From Ashinkailepas kermadecensis (lineage: Eukaryota; Arthropoda; Thecostraca; Neolepadidae): a stretch of 64,000 nt of DNA. Below, one piece after another: positions 33,240 through 43,877 of this stretch. Every line of letters begins with the position of its first letter. Positions within the stretch are counted from its first letter, which is position 1. Under the pieces are notes generated by a model, which worked only from the letters and a program-made list of their open reading frames with translations, made no database searches and was not told the DNA's origin. The stretch lies in NCBI GenBank assembly GCA_034440615.1, contig JAOTOM010003846.1, forward strand, positions 1 through 64,000, given 5' to 3'. A program made the translations under genes and the position numbers.

Positions 33240-33855
33240 GACAAATCAACAAGATAGACAGGAAATTGTTTACTACACCCCAACTGATTTTGATTAAAAT
33301 GGGTGCGCTGGGATATCTACGACTCAGATTACGATTCTGATATTATTTAGTTTCTAGGTCAAAGAGATCACAAGATACAGGTTTGGACATTTTGTGGTTT
33401 CTGAGAAAGTCCAAATTGAAAAACGCTACCTTTTTAGTGGTGGCAATTATATTACCAAACCTAATCCAGCATTTGAAAACGGAAGACCTGCCAAATGCAA
33501 TACAAATAAGTGTGATCTTGTGAAGTCCATATTTTACCTCTTGGCCCCATGAAGTTTCATTGGCCTCGTGACCTTTTAAAAACGCCATATTTTGATGTTT
33601 TTCATTTTCAATATATGGGCACTCAATTGTCTATCTCATGACATATTGTTGCCGAATCGGTAATGGGTCACAGAGGTCAAATGTCAGGGCCTGGCCATGA
33701 GATCCAGATAATGGTATTTTACGCGACTATGAGCATAGCCGATATAGATGCCGTTTAAAAGCTGCTCGCCCATATATCACAATGGTGATATTGTCCAGTG
33801 CGCCAGAGGTCAAAAAGGTCACATGTTGGTCAGTAACTTGACCTCGATATAGTTG

Positions 33856-33912
<57 letters not shown>

Positions 33913-34170
33913 GTAGAAGTGGTTGATATGGGTTACATTGTAAAGCCCTTTGATTATAGATCATGATTATATCAAACTTATTGCATGAGAAGTCACGACG
34001 GTCACAGGTGAGTCAGCGACCTGTCCTTAAGCTGAAGCTTGAGGTGTGCATTATAGAATGTAATCTACATGGGAGCGTTTGGGAGCACGTTGTTCTGAGA
34101 AAACAACAAGACCATAAGCAAGCCATGAGGGGTCACATAGGTCACAGTTGGATAATTTGTTCCACAATAT
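33240..34170 (+). repeat. Left inverted arm of element 2
   Basis: Pairs in reverse complement with 35870-36800. It contains many AGGTCA/TGACCT half-site-like hexamers and a (TG)27 microsatellite at 33857-33910 that the right arm lacks. Confidence 0.65.
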
Positions 34171-34473
34171 CACGGTTTACGGTGCCTTGTAAGATTTACT
34201 GACGGTCTGATCTTCTCGTGCCCCCGGTGCCTGTGGGAGCGTGCCAGGAGTTATCGTACCTCTGTCGTCACCATTTTATGACGTGTTTTGGAGGTTTCGG
34301 TGGAAACCTCCGCGGTCACGCACGTCCCTGTGCAAACATTGAACAGGAATGTGGTTTAATATTATGACTCCGACAATATTACTAGGCTGAGCCCTGGCAG
34401 GTGGATGCTAAATCCGTTCGAGATGCAGAAGGCACGAAATGTGCAGTACAAAAGGGACTATTTTGGGGCAATC

Positions 34474-35007
34474 TTAAATGACAGCCCTGTCATCGATCGG
34501 GTTGTTATCCTTTGCTGGTCTGAGAACTCTGCTGACGGCTGGGCACTCATGATGTCTGTGTGTAATCTCATGATGTCTGTGTGTAATCTCATGATGTCTG
34601 TGTGTAATCTGATGTCTCATGATGTTGTGTGTATCATGATGTTTGTGTGTAATATGATGTTTGATGTCTGTTAATTTTAAAGTTTTGTGTGTTGTTTTCA
34701 TGATGTCTGTGTGTAATCTCATGATGTCTGTGTGTAATCTCATGATGTCTGTGTGTAATCTCATGATGTCTGTGTGTAATCTCATGATGTCTGTGTGTAA
34801 TCTGTCGATCGTTGCACGTTGAGTGATGTTATGCTTCCGGCCGGCGATCATGTTTCTACGTTTAGTGATGCAGCATCGCAGCAGACCTGTCACCACTTTA
34901 TCACCCAGGTGCAATCTCAGCACTTCAAACAGCTGCGCGACTATTTCTGACAGTAAGGCGGTCGTGGTCGGTGCTTTGTCATCCAGGATCCGGCTCAAAG
35001 TTTTCAT
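34474..35007 (-). pseudogene. Coding-like core frame of element 2, unrecognised, running into a minisatellite
   Basis: Minus-strand frame. Its first 60 or so residues look like real protein: TLSRILDDKAPTTTALLSEI, then AQLFEVLRLHLGDKVVTGLL, RCCITKRRNM and AGRKHN. After this the frame enters the 21-bp array and reads only HTDIMRL or THRHHEI repeats, so the rest is not meaningful coding. I recognise no family. It may be a transposase or accessory fragment or a captured host exon. The array probably interrupted or replaced the 3' part. Confidence 0.4.
34547..34802 (+). repeat. 21-bp minisatellite in the core of element 2
   Basis: The unit TCATGATGTCTGTGTGTAATC (broken after 20: TCATGATGTCTGTGTGTAAT, then C) occurs three times at 34547-34609, decays through 34610-34697, and returns as five perfect copies at 34698-34802. 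Confidence 0.93.
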
Positions 35008-35869
35008 TGGGATAACTCACAATGCACTCTTCATCGGTTAGTGCTATGCAGCAGCGATGCATACAAAAGATTTCGCGTGGTTTAACTCCCTAGCACAAAA
35101 CACGGCTGAAGCGGCAGAGTTGCAGTCTGCATTGATTCCTTACATACGGCAGATGCATTCATAACTGGAGAAAGTCCACTTATTCTCCAATGATTGCGAT
35201 GGGAAATGTCAAAGCCATAGCTTTGTAAATAGTCCTAGTCAGCAGAAAGATAGGAGTACCAAATGTTAGTGGACTTTGTTTTCGCAACCGCGCACGGTAA
35301 AAATGCATGAGATGGCATTCGTGGGTCGGCTAAGCATGCGGAATATCGCGTCAGCCTACAACGGCCATTAAAAGGGTAAATCGTAACCCTTCAGCATTCC
35401 TCGAAAACTGTAAGTTCTGCCTCAACACAGATTAAGTTTTTATTTGTCTCGGCGTCCGAAATGTGTAGTGTGGCCGATAAATCCGCAACTCCGTTACGTG
35501 AATCGCTTCTCTTGAAGAGCACAAGGAGTCTTCAACGCTTTGTGCAGCTAGATGGAAAGAGAACAAGATAGTAGAGACAATGCAACATTTGCGGGTGTGG
35601 ACAACTGTGTCTGCTGCGTCCGTAGCTGGCATGCATGGCCCTGTCTTGAATAGTGCTGTGTTGAATCTTGGATGATCATGCACATGATGTACATATGTAC
35701 CTGCTATCCTATGTACTATATGCATGATTCGCTTTTTAGCCAAATGTGCTTGTAGCTGAAATGCATTGTGTAATATCGAGTAATTCCCTAAGAAATGGAA
35801 GGATTACACTTAAATTATTTCTTAAAAGGCGAACGGGGTTTTCATTGGGCGCAAATATTAATTTCAAGG

Positions 35870-36800
35870 TTACGTCAGCGTGCATACCTATGTGACCTCT
35901 GCGACCTCATATGAAGGGTTTTGGCACTGTCGTGCTCTCCGAACAAATTGTTCTCAATTGCAATCATAGCATTGCCTCCTATAATACACATACCAAATTA
36001 ATTTTGAAATCAGGTCACTGACTCATGCGTGACCTCTGTGACATCTGATACACTTACCTGTGTGACTATCTTGGTCTACGAGAAGAGTGCTTTAAAATGA
36101 GAGCCATATCGGTTACCTTCTGCAATGCACACAAGGCCACTAGTTCGAGGTCAGGTCACTGAACCAAATGTGATCTCCCTGACCTCTGACGTACATAAAA
36201 TCATCACCGTGTTCTAGAGGCGAACAACTTTGAAACACCACGTCGTATATCGGCTATGTTCACAGTCACGCACAATAACACTGTCGGGAGTCCAGGTCAT
36301 GCCCTAACATTCCACGTCAATGACCCGGTATTGAGTTAGCTTTACAAGACAATATTAACGCCAACTGTTAGACAATTTATGGGTTAATGTTCTGTGAAGA
36401 AAGAGCAAAAATCAAAATAGGACTTCTGCAAAAGGTCGCGTGATGAATAAAAGGTCACATGTTAACATAGCTTGAAGTTGGCCGCAGGAAATCACAACTA
36501 CTTTTGCTGCATTCGATCGGTCTTCCTCTTTCAAATGATGTATAAGTTTGGTACACTAATTGGTGCTATTAATTAAAATATATATATATATGCACTTTCT
36601 CCGTTACCTAAAATTTTCGAAGGCCCTCGAGATCTAAAGAAAAAAATCGTAACCCTTGAGAGCTAGAAAACTAAAACCCTCAGAATCTTAATCTGGGCCA
36701 TCGATAACCACATTAACCCATTTTAGTCAAAATCAGAAGTGTTGTGGTGAACATGCCTTGGCGATTTGTTGCGGAATTGCCCAGTACTGTCTGATTTGTA
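35870..36800 (-). repeat. Right inverted arm of element 2
   Basis: Reverse-complement partner of 33240-34170. It contains repeated GTGACCT/AGGTCA motifs and a short (AT)n run near 36575-36590. Confidence 0.65.
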
Positions 36801-38329
36801 TTCATATGCAAATTTGAACCCCATTGATTAAAATCCAACTTTCAAGACTAATTAGGAATAACAAGAGCGATTCGAAGTGTGTTTGGAATACGTAAAATTA
36901 TCGTCACCAGTCGTTTCATTGTATTAAATTAAAGATATTGTGTCATGCTCGCTACTAATGACTGCTAAAGGTGCCATGTGAAAGCTTGCTTATTGAACTG
37001 CCGCTGATCTCTGGTTCATCTCTATGGGTGTTGCCACGGATTTTGGACAGGGAAACGAGAAGGTTTTCAGGCCGATGTTTCCATGCAATGTAGTGAAGTT
37101 GTGCTCCAGCCAGGAGCGCCAGAACTTCTTGTGGCTTGGTTGATAGCAGAGGAAAACCTCGTCCGGGCCGTGGATACTTGGTTTGAAATTATTGCTCCCA
37201 GCCTCTATTAACTGAACTACCGACTGGCAAAGGGCGGTAGCCGGGCGCTTGCTCAGCTGGCCGGGTAAGTTCAGTGACTCTGCTCAGAGCAGCGTGACAG
37301 TCCACCCTCGTCAACTCAGCGACTCCCAAGCGCTGGGGGCTTCCGCACCTCACTGACGGGCGGCCGTACTACATGATCCGTCACACCCGGCGGAAGTCAA
37401 GAGGGACAGCGACCGGCCATCGGCACAGAGACGCCGGCTCAGCAGCTTAACGTGCCGTACCAGCTACTGCGATGCGGCGGGATAGCGGATGGCAAGTTCG
37501 AACACATACACCTATGACTTTGTTACCTCATGTGCTACTGTTGTACTCATGTACTGTTAGAAGCTAACTTCGCTACAGCAACGCCACAGCCGTAACGGTA
37601 AATTCCACCCAAGTTTGGGAGGACGCGTTCCTCTGTCCCTCAGGGTGGCGACACTCGTGTTCATTGTCCGACACCGAATTGGAAACAGTATCAAATCGCA
37701 AAACAAGGAACCCTTGCGCTTGACATGATGAATTTCGCACCGCAGCCGGTCGCGTCCGGTCCACTCAATGGGAGGAGGCAACGCGTAAGAATTGCAATAT
37801 GAGGGCGCTATGCTTAAACCCAGGAAAGGGTGCGTTCTATCGATATGCTTAGTGGTTCACTTCGGTGAGAAAGCACATCTCACACTATGCTCCGCATTAC
37901 AAGCATATTTCAACAAGCTGGGCTACATAAACATTTAAGGCGCTTCCAGACTCGTGCGCGGAGCCACATCAGATCATGCCACGTCTTCAAGATTTCTTTA
38001 TTCCACCCAAGGAAGACCATCTCCTGGTTTATTGAATATTTTGATGATGTCGACATATAATTTGAATAAAAAATAATTTAATATTAACGTAATAATTGAG
38101 AGCGTTACCAAATACAATCTGCATGCACACTCTTTGTGTTTACAGAACGCATTGGGCCATATTTGAAGCTACATTAACATAACAAATTCCTAAATATGAC
38201 TGGATGTTGGCTTTTTCATCGCGCTAAGCCCACATTAATCGCTCTCGAGCATACATATTATCCTGAACTAGTCGTTCTCGACACCCTGCCGATCTGCGTA
38301 AGCAGCTGGGAGGTCAGCCGACCCAGACC
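36801..38329. other. Intron sequence between element 2 and the 30-bp array
   Basis: No gene, RNA or clear repeat recognised. Confidence 0.4.
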
Positions 38330-38970
38330 GCATTGTGAACACCATGTTGTGTTACCGACGCGTGGTGAACACCATGTCATGCTACCGACGCGTGGTGAAC
38401 ACCATGTCGTGCTACCGATGTGTGGTGAACACCATGCTTTGTTACCGACGCGTGGTGAACACCATGTCGTACTACCGACGCGTGGTGAACACTATGTCGT
38501 GCTACCGACGCGTGGTGAACACCATGTTGTATTACCGACGCGTGTTGAACACCATATCGTGCTGCCGACGCGTGGTGAACACCATGTTGTGTTACCGACG
38601 CGTGGTGAACACCATGTCGTGCTACCGACGCGTGGTGAACACCATGTCGTGCTACCGATGTGTGGTGAACACCATGCTTTGTTACCGACGCGTGGTGAAC
38701 ACCATGTCATGCTACCGACGCGTGGTGAACACCATGTCGTGCTACCGATGTGTGGTGAACACCATGCTTTGTTACCGACGCGTGGTGAACACCATGTCGT
38801 ACTACCGACGCGTGGTGAACACTATGTCGTGCTACCGACGCGTGGTGAACACCATGTTGTATTACCGACGCGTGGTGAACACCATATCGTGCTGCCGACG
38901 CGTGGTGAACACCATGTTGTGTTACCGACGCGTGGTGAACACCATGTCGTGCTACCGACGCGTGGGTGGA
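38330..38970 (+). repeat. 30-bp minisatellite with higher-order structure, 21 copies
   Basis: Units share GTGGTGAACACCATG and CTACCGACGC. Variant types recur in the order A B C D E F G H A I C D B C D E F G H A I. The nine-unit block starting at 38371 therefore repeats 330 bp later, at 38701, with one base difference. The unit is divisible by three and free of stops, so two plus frames and some minus frames stay open throughout. None is treated as a gene. Confidence 0.95.
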
Positions 38971-39833
38971 CGGATGTAAGCAGCGTTCTTGCTCACACAC
39001 GCAACGTTTTAAGTGCATATCGGTTATAGTTTGGTCACAGGTTAAAGCTGAACTATAAAATGCATCATCTTGATGAACTTAGGACCATTGACCTGACCTG
39101 TAAATGCACGCAATAACTAAAGGCATATAATATTATGCCAATGTCGAGGACCCGTTACATGCAGCACACCCGTCGACTTTTTGTTTCGCTGTCACGCTCC
39201 GTTTAGAAGCATCAGGGGGTTGCAACTTTTCCGCCTTGCACTGAGAAGGTGGGAATGTGTCGTGCGTAGCTGAGGGCTAACTTCGGTATCATTTTCAGTT
39301 GTCTAAGTTGTCATTGAAGTTTTCTGAAGCAAATAACTACTCGGGTTAGGAGTTATATACGTAGCTATATAGTAAGCAACAAGTAAGCTAATAAGTAATA
39401 CGATGAGCAGGAAAAACAGAAGAAAATCATGTCACGCATCAGTTATTTGCGTAGTAGTAATGCTTGGAGTAGCTTAAGCTATATAGCAGTAATGGCACGA
39501 AGAAATAATATCGGGAGCAATAAAGTGTGTTGCGGAAATGTTGTGTTGCAGTAATAGCGCGTAGAACTAACACCAGGAGCAATTCACTTTGTGCTAGTAA
39601 TGTTGCCTAGATGCTATGTCAGAAGTAGTGAAGCTTGTGGCACAAGTGTCGTGTAGAAGCTATGACAGAAGAACTTGGAAGCAGTCGTAACGCCACTAAG
39701 CAGTTCTGTCGCTAAAATCAAATACATTAGCCGCACTAGCGTGCAACTGTTCCACCCTCGTCCTTGTGCCACGGCTCTGCCTGAGCACTATCATCAAACA
39801 TTTCTCGCAGCACGGGCCACAGCGGAGCCTTGC
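38971..39833. other. Intron sequence between two 30-bp arrays
   Basis: No gene seen. A faint repetition of AGTAATG...GTAGAA phrases at 39400-39665 suggests a decayed repeat. Confidence 0.4.
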
Positions 39834-40130
39834 GCAAAACAGGCGGAAGACCATGAGCCTGTCGCAAAACGGGCCACAGACCATGAGCCTGTCGCAAAAC
39901 GGGCCACAGACCATGAGCCTGTCGCAAAACGGGCCACAGACCATGAGCCTGTCACAAAACGGGCCACAGACCATGAGCCTGTCGCAAAACGGGCCACAGA
40001 CCATGAGCCTGTTGCAGGATGGGCCACAGACCATGAGCCTGTTGCAGGATGGGCCATAGCCGTGAGCTCCCTCAGCGCAGCACGGGCCACAGCCGTGAGC
40101 TCCCTCAGCGCAGCACGGAGTATACCAATA
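39834..40130 (+). repeat. 30-bp minisatellite changing to a 33-bp variant
   Basis: About seven units built on GGGCCACAGACCATGAGCCT, followed by two 33-bp units containing CCGTGAGCTCCCTCAGCGCA. Both unit lengths are divisible by three, so long spurious frames result on both strands. Confidence 0.93.
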
Positions 40131-40649
40131 AGCCCTCCATCCCAGTACGGATCATAGCCTTGATGGAGGTATCGCAGCCGTGCGTGCGCTACCCTTCTCG
40201 ATCCAATTATGGCCAATAATCCAGCAACTCATACGCTGTGATAGCCAATCATGAAGTAGCATGCGTCTGAGGTTTTTTTTGCGCTGCCTCCTTCCCTCGT
40301 CGGGTGGGTGCAGACCGTGCTGATAGGTACGGTACGGGAGTGCGGGAATGTACCGAGGGAGCAGCATGTGTAAGATGTGCCGTGTGCTTCATGAAAGGCC
40401 ACAGCGGGTATACAGCAGATCTTGCTGGACTGGGAAATTACGGCCACGTTGTTGGCAAATTCACCTTTATGGTGTGAAAAGAATGACGTTCCTCTCGCTT
40501 GCCACGCTGTTGGGCGACGCACATTAAAAGTGCATGCATTTCCTTTGGCTCTTCCTCCAAGTTACAATCGTACCAGAACACTAAGAGAACACAAACGCCA
40601 TCGAACTCGCACTCTGCATGCGCACAGCCACCTACAATAATGCCACGGA
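40131..40649. other. Intron sequence before element 1
   Basis: No supported gene. A minus frame starting near 40737 extends across the end of element 1's arm and is explained by that arm. Confidence 0.4.
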
Positions 40650-41515
40650 TAATATCGGACTTACGTATGCACATTAGCATGTCACACTTTTCACAAAAGT
40701 TTTCCGACCACGTTCGCCCCAGGCTATCCCCGTTCAATGATGAAATTTACCCAGTGTATTCCATTTTTGTGACCTTTGGTCGGTAAGCTTAATCTCCGAG
40801 CAACAGATGAAGACATCGTCTCAAAGTCCCTTCCAGCACGCTGGTTTGCCATTGACCCGGGATTAGTACGTGCTGTCAGCGCGTCGTTTTTCTGTTTATA
40901 GTTGAGCTAGAGTGATGAAACAAAAACTGTTGCATTGCTCACCGTCTGCTCTGTCGTCTGCCATATCGTTTTAACCCTATCAGCACTTGAGGGGGGGGGG
41001 GATGGATGGAGGGAGCGGGATGCTCTAGTCCCCTATCTGAAAATCTACTGCCTATCCTGAACTAAGCAGGTGAGGCCCTCGTGACTTTGGGACTGTTTAT
41101 TGACATCAATTTGGAAATATTCGGTTAAAAATTGAAAATCGAACGATAACTTTGCCATCTCGTGGCCAAAATTGAAAGAGTGTTCGGTCACATACCCATG
41201 ATTCACGGATAAAATTCCGAATATTACATGAACTGACATGACCTAAGGTGACTTCCGACCAAAATCACGTAGATTATGATAACAGAACGTGCACAGCCCC
41301 TTCCTTACTAACATTTGTCGTCTTGCGGGGAAGTTAAAACATTTTGTTTGTTGGACATTGGGCTAGTTTTCTCACACAATTCATGACCTTTAGTGGTCAT
41401 GAATTAAGATCATCTTTTCAGTCACGCAAATAACATATATGTTCATGTGTGTACCAAATGTCGTCAAAATTTATTGAATGGTTTGGGAATTGCATACGGG
41501 CTGGAGTTGCCCCTC
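40650..41515 (+). repeat. Left inverted arm of element 1
   Basis: Pairs with 42965-43825 over its whole length with substitutions and small indels. It contains an additional small palindrome at 41379-41404 (ATTCATGACC, six bases, GGTCATGAAT). Confidence 0.72.
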
Positions 41516-41537
41516 TCCCTATATTTTCGGAAAACGG

Positions 41538-42560
41538 CTACACGTGCGTGCAGCTTTCTGTGGTGTGACCGAAAGTTATCCTGTGCCATTCTACGATCTG
41601 AGCCAAGTCTTCAAGCTGATCGGCATCCTGGCTGCGGTCCACTAGGTCCTGCGGCATCCCTCGTTCGGCGCCGTCGATCACCACCGCCAGCTGCCGCACG
41701 CACTCTGAGACTCTCCGGTGGCCAGTGTTGCTGTTCCATTTACTTGCCGATTTCAGTAGCCATTCGGCGTTGTCATGGAGTCGGTCGAAGAGCAGCCAGG
41801 ATTTGCTATTTAGCAGTGACCTGAGATCACTACTCGGGCCGACTTTCATCTCTTCTGAGTTGGGGACGAGTGGTCTAGGGGTAAGATGCTCGTCTCACAA
41901 TCGAAAGGTTGTGGGTTCGAGTCTCATCTGTCGCTACTCTTCGCCCGCGACCAATCGGTGTGAGAGATTGGCGACGCTACATGACTCAACGGTCGACGTG
42001 TCGTAAAACCAATAACCAACCAACTATCTCTTCTGACTTGCCAAGCAAGGTCAAGATCGAAGAGCAGCCAAGATTTGCTATCTAGCAGTGACCTGAGATC
42101 ACTACCCGGGCCGACTTTCTCCTCTTCTGGCTTGGAAAGCGGTATGGCGGTTGGTCTCGGAATGTTTGCCAGGGTCGCAGCCTGCCATTTTCTGCCGCTT
42201 AGCTGATGCGAAATCTTCGATGAACAGAGCAAACACGACAACCGCTGAGTCCAAGTACGCAGTGTGAAGCTTGATGGACCTGGTGACGGCGTCTGCGACG
42301 TGCTTGAACTCGACGATGTCCTTGGGTTGCTGCATGTCGTGGTAGTAGGCCAGGTCGTCAGCCGGTGCAGATGTCGCCAGCGAAGATCGCAGGAAGTGCG
42401 GTCCATGGAACAATACCACAAATGTTGCCATGGTTCGGACCTTCTTTTTGGTCGCTTGGTCCATCTCGAGCTGTTCTGACAACATCGTCATCTTCAGGAG
42501 GTGCAAGGCGTCTGACATGAGCCTCGTCTCGTGCGTTGCACCTGTCTGCGAAGCTTCATC
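41538..42560 (-). pseudogene. Coding core of element 1, unrecognised protein, disrupted
   Basis: Minus-strand coding-like sequence. It begins near 42560 with WWDEASQTGATHETRLMSDA, then LHLLKMTMLSEQLEMDQATK, FVVLFHGPHFLRSSLA, TRSIKLHTAYLDSAVVVF and IEDFASAKRQKMA. One extra base near 42185 shifts the frame. Reading resumes as ATLANIPRPTAIPLSKPEEE, GSDLRSLLDSKSWLLFD and, past a duplicated segment and the SINE, RLHDNAEWLLKSASKWNSN and VRQLAVVIDGAERGMPQDLV. The SDLRSLL.SKSWLLFD segment is present twice (41790-41845 and 42055-42110). The composition is helical and protein-like, but no family is recognised. It could be the element's own protein or a captured host gene fragment. Confidence 0.55.
41863..42025 (+). 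mobile_element. tRNA-Val-derived SINE with 15-bp target-site duplication
   Basis: The head looks like tRNA: box A as TGGTCTAGGGG and box B as GGTTCGAGTCTC, with a CTCACAA anticodon loop that would give CAC (Val). The anticodon stem is imperfect and the CCA-side acceptor does not pair well, so this is a SINE and not a tRNA gene. A body of about 90 bp follows, with a tail of CCAATAACCAACCAAC. It is bounded by ATCTCTTCTGAGTTG (41848-41862) and ATCTCTTCTGACTTG (42026-42040), a near-perfect duplication. It inserted into the core of element 1, between the two copies of a duplicated segment, and so is younger than both. Confidence 0.85.
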
Positions 42561-42964
42561 CCACCAGGTACGTCACCGCCTTGGCTTAGGTCGTGGAATG
42601 GCGCAGGAAAACTTTCGGTCACATCACAGGAAGCTTGTCTCTTGCTTTGGTCGTTTGTCGAAACCATACCAACTGAGTGCTGAGTGATCGAGAACACCGC
42701 GCCGTGTTGTGTGTCTGTGTAAAAATGTTACATAAATGTATAACCGTTTGTCGACACCATGTGCTGTGGTGTCCTGACTCCTGTGCGACCAAGAGCACCG
42801 TGCCGAGCTGTGCGGTTTTGTTCACATTTGTGCAATATACAATAAAACTGAAGGAGTCGACTTTTTATGACGCGTTAAGAGCGATTGTGATACTTTTTCA
42901 GTAAACAGTATAGGAGTCAATTTGTTCACCCTATATGTACTGCGATTTTTTGTCATCTCAGACT

Positions 42965-43825
42965 GGGGCTGCTCCAGCTCCCTGTGTAATTTCCAAACTC
43001 GTCAATATATTTTCATGAAATTTGCACACATATATACGCACACAAGCACATATATGTTATTCACATGACGGAAAAATGACATTTAACCGTGTACCTCTGA
43101 AGGTCACAGTGTGCGAAAAACTGGGTCAATGTCCAGCAAGCAGAAAATGTTTTAACGTCTCTGCAAAAAAAAGTCAAATTTGAGTCAGGAAGGGCTATAT
43201 GCGTTCGGTTATCAAAATCTACCCGATTTGGGTCCCAAGTCACCTTAGGTCATGTCAGGCTACGCAGCATTGGAAATTTTCTCCGGGAATCATGCGTAAG
43301 TGACCGATCATTGTTGACATTTTTGGTCACTAGATTGCAAAATTATCGTTCGATTTTCAATTTTTTACCAAATTATTCCAATATAATGTGAGGAAACAGT
43401 TCCAAGGTTACAAGGGCTTCACTTGCTTAGTTGAGGAGGACGAAGTAGATTTTCCGATAGCGAGCTGGACCCCCCCCCCCCCCTCCAGTGCTGATAGGGT
43501 TAAAGCTGTAGAAGATGATCAGTGAAAGAGCAGACGATGAGCAATACGACATATTTTTCATCACTCTAGCTCAACTATATACAGACAAACGACGCGTTGA
43601 CAGCACGTACTACTCCCGGGTCAATGGCAAACCAGTGTAGAAGATGAGACTTTGAGGCGATAACTTCATCTGCTGTCCGGATATTAAAATTACCGACTAA
43701 AAGTAATAAAAGGGAATAACTTGGGCAAATTGCATCATAGATGGGAATAGCCTGGGGCGAACACGCTCGGAAAACTTTTGTGAAGAGTGGGACACGCTAG
43801 TGTACATACATGAGCTCGGAGAACC
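42965..43825 (-). repeat. Right inverted arm of element 1
   Basis: Reverse-complement partner of 40650-41515, including the matching C-run. Its outer end abuts the 43-bp minisatellite. Confidence 0.72.
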
Positions 43826-43877
43826 TCCTCCACGACAGACAGACAGCTGCCCACGGGCAGCGGCGTGTCGTGGCTGT

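Larger units (their letters stand above)
33240..36800. mobile_element. Long-terminal-inverted-repeat element 2 (about 3.5 kb)
   Basis: The left arm (about 33240-34170) and right arm (about 35870-36800) are inverted copies with many indels. Matching anchors include CTGATTTTGA(T/C)TAAAATGGG, AGATTA(C/A)GATTCTGA, ACCAAAC then CATTTGAAA, ATTTTGAT(G/T)TTT and CATAGCCGATATA. The core (34170-35870) carries a coding-like minus-strand frame and a 21-bp array. Overall design (arms near 0.9 kb, core near 1.6 kb) matches element 1 at 40650-43825. Long inverted arms around a short core recall Mutator-like elements, including those that carry captured gene fragments, but superfamily is not established. The ends are approximate and no target-site duplication was found. 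Confidence 0.65.
40650..43825. mobile_element. Long-terminal-inverted-repeat element 1 (about 3.2 kb)
   Basis: The left arm (about 40650-41515) and right arm (about 42965-43825) are inverted copies. Anchors include ACAAAAGTTTTCCGA, GTTCGCCCCAGGCTAT, TGGTTTGCCATTGACCCGGG, GACATGACCTAAGGTGACTT and AATAACATATATGT. Each arm has a homopolymer at the same place (G11 at 40991-41001, C14 at 43470-43483). The core holds a broken minus-strand coding region and a later SINE insertion. The architecture is the same as element 2. The outer right end lies just before the 43-bp array. Superfamily is unknown, and no target-site duplication was found. Confidence 0.72.

Noticed and set aside
38330..38970. CRISPR array
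   Set aside because: The repeats are contiguous 30-bp units without unique spacers, in a eukaryotic intron with no cas genes.
38196..39029. 277-codon and 214-codon frames of EHHVVLPTRG and NTMSCYRRVV repeats
   Set aside because: Direct result of a stop-free 30-bp unit. Two different frames are equally open and neither has gene-like flanks.
39675..40216. 160-codon plus and 140-codon minus repeat frames
   Set aside because: Both are read from the 30/33-bp array, whose unit lengths are divisible by three.
40438..40737. Cys-rich 99-codon minus frame considered as a zinc-finger exon
   Set aside because: Its 5' part lies in the left inverted arm of element 1 and has a homologous copy in the right arm, so it is element sequence. 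Its Cys spacing does not fit the missing CxxC of the finger.
41863..41935. Functional tRNA-Val gene
   Set aside because: The anticodon and acceptor stems pair poorly, a non-tRNA body and tail follow, and target-site duplications flank the whole unit. It is a SINE.
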